Assembly (NCBI GenBank): GCA_944392765.1
Contig: CALXXU010000018.1
Location: 1 to 39,429 of the forward strand
Source of the DNA: an uncultured Anaerobiospirillum sp.
Lineage (GTDB): Bacteria > Pseudomonadota > Gammaproteobacteria > Enterobacterales > Succinivibrionaceae
Direction: 5' to 3'
DNA: 39,429 nt
Shown here: one piece after another, positions 35,021 to 39,429 of the stretch
Position numbering within the stretch: the stretch's first letter is position 1
How the letters are laid out: each line of letters starts with the position of its first letter
Program-made: the position numbers and the translations under genes
Notes under the pieces: generated by a model
The model's database searches: none
What the model saw: only the letters and a program-made list of their open reading frames with translations
What the model was told of the DNA's origin: nothing

Positions 35021-35120
35021 CAGCGCCCTCAATACACTGTGTTGGGACAAGGGAGCGGGCGTGCAGTTTGATACGCGGCTGCGCGGCAAAATGCGAGCGG
35101 AAGCGCGTTTTAGCTTAAAT

Positions 35121-35217
35121 CTGTATACAGGTAACCCGCGCCAAGCCGCATGGAACGGGGCTTGCGCCGTTTTTTTGGGGGTCAGCGCGAAATCTCAAAT
35201 CATTTTCCCGTATACGG
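35121..35217. repeat. 97-bp terminal-inverted-repeat element, copy B
   Basis: Starts CTGTATACAGGTAACC and ends TTCCCGTATACGG. The distance between the two GTATAC ends is the same as in copies A and C within two bases. Confidence 0.75.
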
Positions 35218-35350
35218 AGAAATAGCGCGCCTGTGCCCAATTGTTGAAGAATTGGGGCACATTAGTGGCGCCTGGTACCCACTGAGCGATGGCTATGGGC
35301 GGCCGCCTTGCGCTAGAAAAGTGTGCGCTAGTGCACTGTTTTGTTAAAAT

Positions 35351-35446
35351 ATGTATACAGACCGCACCAACAAAGCGCTTGTTTACGCGCTTTACGCTAC
35401 GGCGTCACGCTTAATGCAAAATTTTTAGCTATGTGCCCGTATACTG
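35351..35446. repeat. 96-bp terminal-inverted-repeat element, copy C
   Basis: Starts ATGTATACAGACC and ends GCCCGTATACTG, one base before the pqiC stop codon (35448-35450). Contains AAAGCGCTTGTTTA, which also occurs at about 16834 in the origin region. Confidence 0.7.
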
Positions 35447-35447
35447 A

Positions 35448-36032
35448 TTAGTCATCAAGCTGCTTGAGGTCTTGGGCAAAGGCCTGAACAGCGGCGCGGA
35501 AGTTAACCTTGAGCGCCTGCACGAGCGCGCCGTAGCCGTCGGCGCTGAGCGTGCTATTGTGCTCATAGGACTTGCTCATCACCACCAGCGGCAGCGGCAT
35601 TTCCCCTTGTTTGGTCACCGGGGTGAAGGCGGTGATAGGTTTAGGCTGTTTTCTTACCTTAAAGGCCACCGTAACCAGCGCCTGGCCGTCGGCTGTGCCT
35701 TGGAATTTCGCCACATAGACCTCATAGCTGAGGTTCTTAGGCGCCTGTGCGGCGATGAGCTCGTCGCTCACCAAGAGGCTAAGCTCGTCGCTCAAACTCG
35801 TGCTGTAGCGGAAGTTTTTAGCTGGGCGCAAGGTCACGTCCGAGGTCTGCAAGACCACGCCACCTTGATTTAAGATCGGCGCTAAGCTGAGCTTGACCGC
35901 GTAATCGTGGAGATAGGCCTCAGGTCTTACGTCCTGAGTGAGGGTGTAGCGCTCAAAGTTAACCTCAGCTGCGCTCATACAGCCCCCTAAGGCGAGGGCA
36001 CACAGGACCAATGCTAATTTGCTATGACGCAT
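35448..36032 (-). CDS. pqiC: Membrane integrity lipoprotein PqiC
   Basis: Outer-membrane lipoprotein of the PqiABC system, thought to anchor the PqiB tunnel to the outer membrane for lipid or hydrophobic-molecule transport. The 194-residue product has a short basic start (MRHSKLALVLCALALGGC) with a lipobox LGGC, so Cys18 is the predicted lipidated residue. The mature part begins MSAAEVNFERYTL, similar in layout to PqiC/YmbA proteins (DUF330). It begins 3 bp after pqiB. Sequence identity to E. coli PqiC is modest, so the name rests on the lipobox, size and operon. Confidence 0.85.
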   Translation of the reverse strand: MRHSKLALVLCALALGGCMSAAEVNFERYTLTQDVRPEAYLHDYAVKLSLAPILNQGGVVLQTSDVTLRPAKNFRYSTSLSDELSLLVSDELIAAQAPKNLSYEVYVAKFQGTADGQALVTVAFKVRKQPKPITAFTPVTKQGEMPLPLVVMSKSYEHNSTLSADGYGALVQALKVNFRAAVQAFAQDLKQLDD

Positions 36033-36035
36033 TTT

Positions 36036-37739
36036 TTACTCCTGACGATTAGGGCGTGGAGCCTGCGGAATCGGATCGGCCCCCGCACCGAAAATCAGGC
36101 TGGTTGGGTCTTGGCCTACTTCGCTCGCTGCAGGCGCGATATCTTGGAGCAGCTGCTCGATATTCTTGAGATTCTGCAAGATGCCCTCATAGAGCGGGGT
36201 GCTCGGGCCATAGCCCTTGACCGTGTCGTTGAAGTTATCAAAAGCCTCCGCTAGCTTGGCAATAACCTGGGTGCGGTCCATCATATTATTAGTGACGCTG
36301 AAGGCATTCATCGCAGCGGTGATCGCGCGCAAGCTCTCTTGCAGATCGGTAGAGAGTCCAGCTAAGTCCAATTCATTGAGCTTGGCGATAAAGGCATCAA
36401 TCTGGGTGCTCAACGACTGCATAGGGATGAGCGGAATCACGTTGTAATTGCGATAGGCCATCACACCATCGGCCCCGAGGCTGCTACCGCTTTGCGCAAT
36501 GACGTCCGCTCTTAAGGCACACTTATGATTAGGGTCGTGCTTGAGCTCAATCATATTGTTGCTAAAGATCATATTGGCTGAGCCCACTTGGGCACACAGT
36601 CCCTGCTCTTTAAGCATAGTGTTAAGTGAAGACTCGATGAGCTCTTGATTCTCGGTGGTGCGATCGATCGCGATCAAGACCGGCAGCACATGGCTGGTGA
36701 AGACCTCACTTTGGTCCTCAAACCACGGCACCTTAACCACCTCACCGACCTTAACGCCGCGAAACATCACGGCCGCGCCCGGCGTGAGCGCGTAAATGGA
36801 ATCCTCGAGCATCACCACATACAGAAGCGAGCCCTCAAGTGAGGCCAAACGCGCCTCCTCCCGCTTCGGGTAGAGGGTGTAGGTAGCCCCGTCGGCTACC
36901 TCCTGCACGGGCACTTCCGCATTGGCCGGAATGAAGTTATCAAAGGACACGCCGCCCACAATGAGGTTGTCTAAGGACTCAGAGTAAAAGGACAGACCTG
37001 AGGTGCTGACGTTAAGCTCCACGCCTGAGCTAATCCAAAAGGCGGTGTTAGGGGTCACAAGCTGCGCATAAGGCTCACGGATAAAGACACCGTATTCGAT
37101 CAGCTGGCTCTCCACATCCAAATAGGTCTCGGTGATCGCGCCCACCTCAAAACCGCGAAAGGTCACGACATCGCCGTTACCTAACTTACGCGAGTCTGAC
37201 GAGATCAATTTGAGCATCAATCCACGCTCACCGCTGTGCCGTACCGGCGGCTCATCTAAGGCCACAAATTCCTTCGCGTAACTGCTCTTTGCGCCCATGT
37301 TGAGCTCGATATAGGAGCCTGAGAGCAGGGTATCAAGGCCCGAGACCCCGGTGTTTTCGATGCGCGGCTTAACCACCCAGAATTGAGTGTCCGAGCGCAA
37401 GAGATCGTCGGTTCCCTTGTCCATTTGCACCGTGAGCTCGATATGCTGGTAGTCAGGCGAGACCATCACGTCTTTGACGATACCCACATTGACCGAGCGC
37501 ATTTTGACCAAGGTCTTACCCTCTTCAATGCCTTGGGCACTGTTGGTGGTGATCGTGATAGTCGGACCATTATTGAGCTTACTGTTCCACAGTAAGGAGC
37601 CCGCGATAATCAAGGCAATAAGAGGCACCACCCAAATAAGGGAAAAGCGTCCTGCCTTCACCTGGGTCCCGTGAGCCGGGGCTTGGTTAGTTGCAACCTG
37701 CTTATTGGGCTTAGATTCTTGCTGATCACTGCTTGCCAT
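36036..37739 (-). CDS. pqiB: Intermembrane transport protein PqiB
   Basis: MCE-family protein with three MCE domains that form a hexameric periplasmic tunnel between inner and outer membranes. The 567 residues compare with 546 in E. coli. An N-terminal membrane segment (SLIWVVPLIALIIAGSLLW, about 33-51) follows a polar cytoplasmic tail. MCE cores are at MRSVNVGIVKDVMVSP (from about 83), TFRGFEVGAITETYL, and MFRGVKVGEVVKVPW. The C-terminal part is helical. It starts 17 bp after pqiA, so the three genes are cotranscribed. Confidence 0.96.
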   Translation of the reverse strand: MASSDQQESKPNKQVATNQAPAHGTQVKAGRFSLIWVVPLIALIIAGSLLWNSKLNNGPTITITTNSAQGIEEGKTLVKMRSVNVGIVKDVMVSPDYQHIELTVQMDKGTDDLLRSDTQFWVVKPRIENTGVSGLDTLLSGSYIELNMGAKSSYAKEFVALDEPPVRHSGERGLMLKLISSDSRKLGNGDVVTFRGFEVGAITETYLDVESQLIEYGVFIREPYAQLVTPNTAFWISSGVELNVSTSGLSFYSESLDNLIVGGVSFDNFIPANAEVPVQEVADGATYTLYPKREEARLASLEGSLLYVVMLEDSIYALTPGAAVMFRGVKVGEVVKVPWFEDQSEVFTSHVLPVLIAIDRTTENQELIESSLNTMLKEQGLCAQVGSANMIFSNNMIELKHDPNHKCALRADVIAQSGSSLGADGVMAYRNYNVIPLIPMQSLSTQIDAFIAKLNELDLAGLSTDLQESLRAITAAMNAFSVTNNMMDRTQVIAKLAEAFDNFNDTVKGYGPSTPLYEGILQNLKNIEQLLQDIAPAASEVGQDPTSLIFGAGADPIPQAPRPNRQE

Positions 37740-37756
37740 GATGTTGTCTCAGTCAG

Positions 37757-39337
37757 TCAATTAGCTAAAGCTTGGAATCGTTGATAGGTGCGCACCAGCG
37801 TGGCGGCGCGACACGCGGCCAAAGCGGCCGCTGAGGCGGTACCCGCCGAGTTCGGCGCGGCGCACAGGGCGGGCGCCGGAGCCGCCCTCACTGCGGGAGC
37901 GGGCGCAGGGGCGCGCTGATCAGGCGCCGGAGCGGACGTTTGCGGCCTACGGCGTGCCTGCTGGCGCTCCTTGTGCCGCAAACGCAGATTATCCCAAATC
38001 AAGCGCTCATCGAACTCGTCGGCGGCGAGCATGGTGATAAGGACCACGCCGCAAAAGAATAAGATCGCGATCCCCGGCTCAATCGTGATAATGCCGGTGA
38101 TACGTACCACGGTCGACATAATAATCACGACGAAGACGTCGATCATCGACCAGCGCCCGATAAAGAGCACTAAATGGTAAAGCTTGTTGAATTTGCTCGG
38201 GCACGCGGTCGGGCGGATGTAGGCGTAGATTAATAACGCAATCATGCACAAGATCTTGAGCACCGGGATACAGATCGAGGCCACCAAGATCACCAAGGCC
38301 ACAAAGTACGAGCCCATCCCCCACAGGGAAATCACACCATCGATAATGTTCGAGCCTAGGTTACTACCCAAATAGCCCGTGAACATAATGGGATAAACGT
38401 TGCTAGGCACGTACAAGATCAGCGCAGTGATAAGCAGCGCTACCGTCTTTTGGCCGCAGTGCCGGGCGCGATTGTCATTTAAGCTGCCACAGCGCGGACA
38501 GTGCTGCGCGCCTTCGTAGAGCGTGGCATGTTCGGCATTGGTACTGCCCTGGGCGCGGGCACGCGCTTTTTGCTCGGGACTTAGTGAGCCTACGCGCTGA
38601 TAGACCATACCGCAATGGCGGCACATAATCAGCCCTTGGTCGATACCACGCACCCCAATCTTGGCCTCCATAAGACCTGCTTTTGTGTGATGGAGCACCA
38701 GGCCCCAGATGCGATAAGGACTGCCGTGGCGATAGCACCAGATCATAAGGCCGGCAAAGACCATAGCGGTAAAGAAGCCCACATGAAAGCTCACCTCCGC
38801 CAGGCCCACCAGCTTTACCAGGCTAACTAAGACGCCCAAGATAAAGACATCGACCATGGCAAAGCGATAGCAAAAGGCGTAGAGATTGGCCACCGTCGGG
38901 GTGATCTTAAGGCGCAAAAAGACATGGGCAATGACGATAAGGTGCATGCCCAAAGGAAAGAGAAAGGTAAAGAGCAGGCAAACGTACAGCAGCAGGGCCC
39001 AGTTGTCCTGGAGGACGTAGAAGATCGAGATGAGCGACATCGACTGGGAGATGCCCATCGCCGAGATGCTGAGAAAAGGTAGGGTCAGCGCGGTGAAGAG
39101 CATGATGACCGAGGCGATCGACACCACCGCTAAATCGTAGATCGAGACCTTATAGCCCGAGCGCTGCTGAGTGCGACAACGTGGGCACACTACTTTTACG
39201 CCCTTTTGATAAGGGGGCATTTCAAATACCAGGTCGCAGGAGCGACACAGCTGCTTGCTTTTAACCGTCCCCGCAGGCGGTGCACTGGGCGGCGTTGACC
39301 GCCGCAACAGCTTGATCTCAGAGTGCGCGTTGCCCAT
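37757..39337 (-). CDS. pqiA: Intermembrane transport protein PqiA
   Basis: Inner-membrane partner of PqiB. Two zinc-ribbon-like parts are visible: CRSC (Cys31, Cys34) with CPRC (Cys51, Cys54), and CRHC with CPRC and a nearby HCGQK. Each is followed by a multi-segment PqiA membrane domain (for example VVSIASVIMLFTALTLPF and ALLITALILYVPSNVYP). The 526 residues are longer than E. coli PqiA (about 417), mostly because of a C-terminal Ala/Pro-rich tail of about 75 residues that is probably disordered. It is the first gene of pqiABC; its promoter lies in the last 90 bases, but I find no clear -35 and -10 pair. Confidence 0.95.
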   Translation of the reverse strand: MGNAHSEIKLLRRSTPPSAPPAGTVKSKQLCRSCDLVFEMPPYQKGVKVVCPRCRTQQRSGYKVSIYDLAVVSIASVIMLFTALTLPFLSISAMGISQSMSLISIFYVLQDNWALLLYVCLLFTFLFPLGMHLIVIAHVFLRLKITPTVANLYAFCYRFAMVDVFILGVLVSLVKLVGLAEVSFHVGFFTAMVFAGLMIWCYRHGSPYRIWGLVLHHTKAGLMEAKIGVRGIDQGLIMCRHCGMVYQRVGSLSPEQKARARAQGSTNAEHATLYEGAQHCPRCGSLNDNRARHCGQKTVALLITALILYVPSNVYPIMFTGYLGSNLGSNIIDGVISLWGMGSYFVALVILVASICIPVLKILCMIALLIYAYIRPTACPSKFNKLYHLVLFIGRWSMIDVFVVIIMSTVVRITGIITIEPGIAILFFCGVVLITMLAADEFDERLIWDNLRLRHKERQQARRRPQTSAPAPDQRAPAPAPAVRAAPAPALCAAPNSAGTASAAALAACRAATLVRTYQRFQALAN

Positions 39338-39429
39338 TATGTGCCCTATAACGATGAACTACCGACTGACTTACGTCAGCGGTTTCGCAGCGTCGCAACT
39401 GCTTTTAGTAATGCTCCGCAATCAGCTTT

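Noticed and set aside
34676-35446. LexA (SOS) boxes from CTGTATACAG
   Set aside because: The SOS box needs CTGT-N8-ACAG; here the spacing is two bases. No SOS gene follows.
34676-35446. Integron attC sites
   Set aside because: No cassette ORFs lie between the copies, and the GTTRRRY/RYYYAAC core pair is not consistent.

Overview
The window looks like the chromosomal replication-origin region of a gammaproteobacterium. The core gene order is gyrB-recF-dnaN-dnaA (minus strand), then an origin space, then rpmH-rnpA-yidD-yidC-mnmE (plus strand), as in Pseudomonas-type gammaproteobacteria. The encoded proteins (GlyQ, GyrB, RecF, MnmE, PqiABC) resemble their E. coli counterparts closely. A host-associated anaerobic lineage such as Succinivibrionaceae is a guess from overall character; no 16S is present to test it.

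Layout: 1-300 holds 16-bp tandem repeats and the glyQS promoter. glyQ and glyS follow (360-3544) with a terminator. A small orphan ORF (3864-4190) lies between two direct repeats. From 4231 to 6215 there is a non-coding array of 13 parS-like palindromes. The gyrB-recF-dnaN-dnaA block (6280-15196) includes a giant DnaA of 1212 residues, about 770 of which form a low-complexity insert between domains I and III. From 15197 to 17110 comes a probable oriC with 47 GATC sites in about 1.16 kb. Inside the origin space sits an unrecognised cluster (17173-19792): a 58-aa basic protein, an 18-codon ORF and a 787-aa repeat protein. From 19793 to 21900 there are no genes but about 16 degenerate repeats, each able to form a GAGCUC hairpin, in a stretch with a promoter-like start and a strong terminator. 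The rpmH-rnpA-yidD-yidC-mnmE block follows, with a long inverted repeat in the mnmE leader. Next is a two-gene McrBC-like cassette (26768-33348): a coiled-coil AAA+ protein and a DUF2357/PD-(D/E)XK nuclease, probably anti-phage. From 33349 to 35447 is a gene-free, repeat-rich stretch with three about 96-bp elements carrying inverted termini. The window ends with pqiABC on the minus strand.

How the parts work together: DnaA, DnaN, RecF and GyrB run and support replication. The GATC clusters suggest Dam/SeqA-type control, and the parS array suggests ParB loading and origin segregation, although parA and parB are not in the window. RpmH, RnpA, YidD and YidC serve ribosomes, RNase P and membrane protein insertion; MnmE modifies tRNA. 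Most interesting for follow-up are the parS array with its alternating palindromes and TTTCCCAC boxes, the giant DnaA, the possible tandem-hairpin RNA, the origin-embedded repeat protein and the McrBC-like pair. Gene calls rest on reading translated sequence and recall of protein families; no database search was run.
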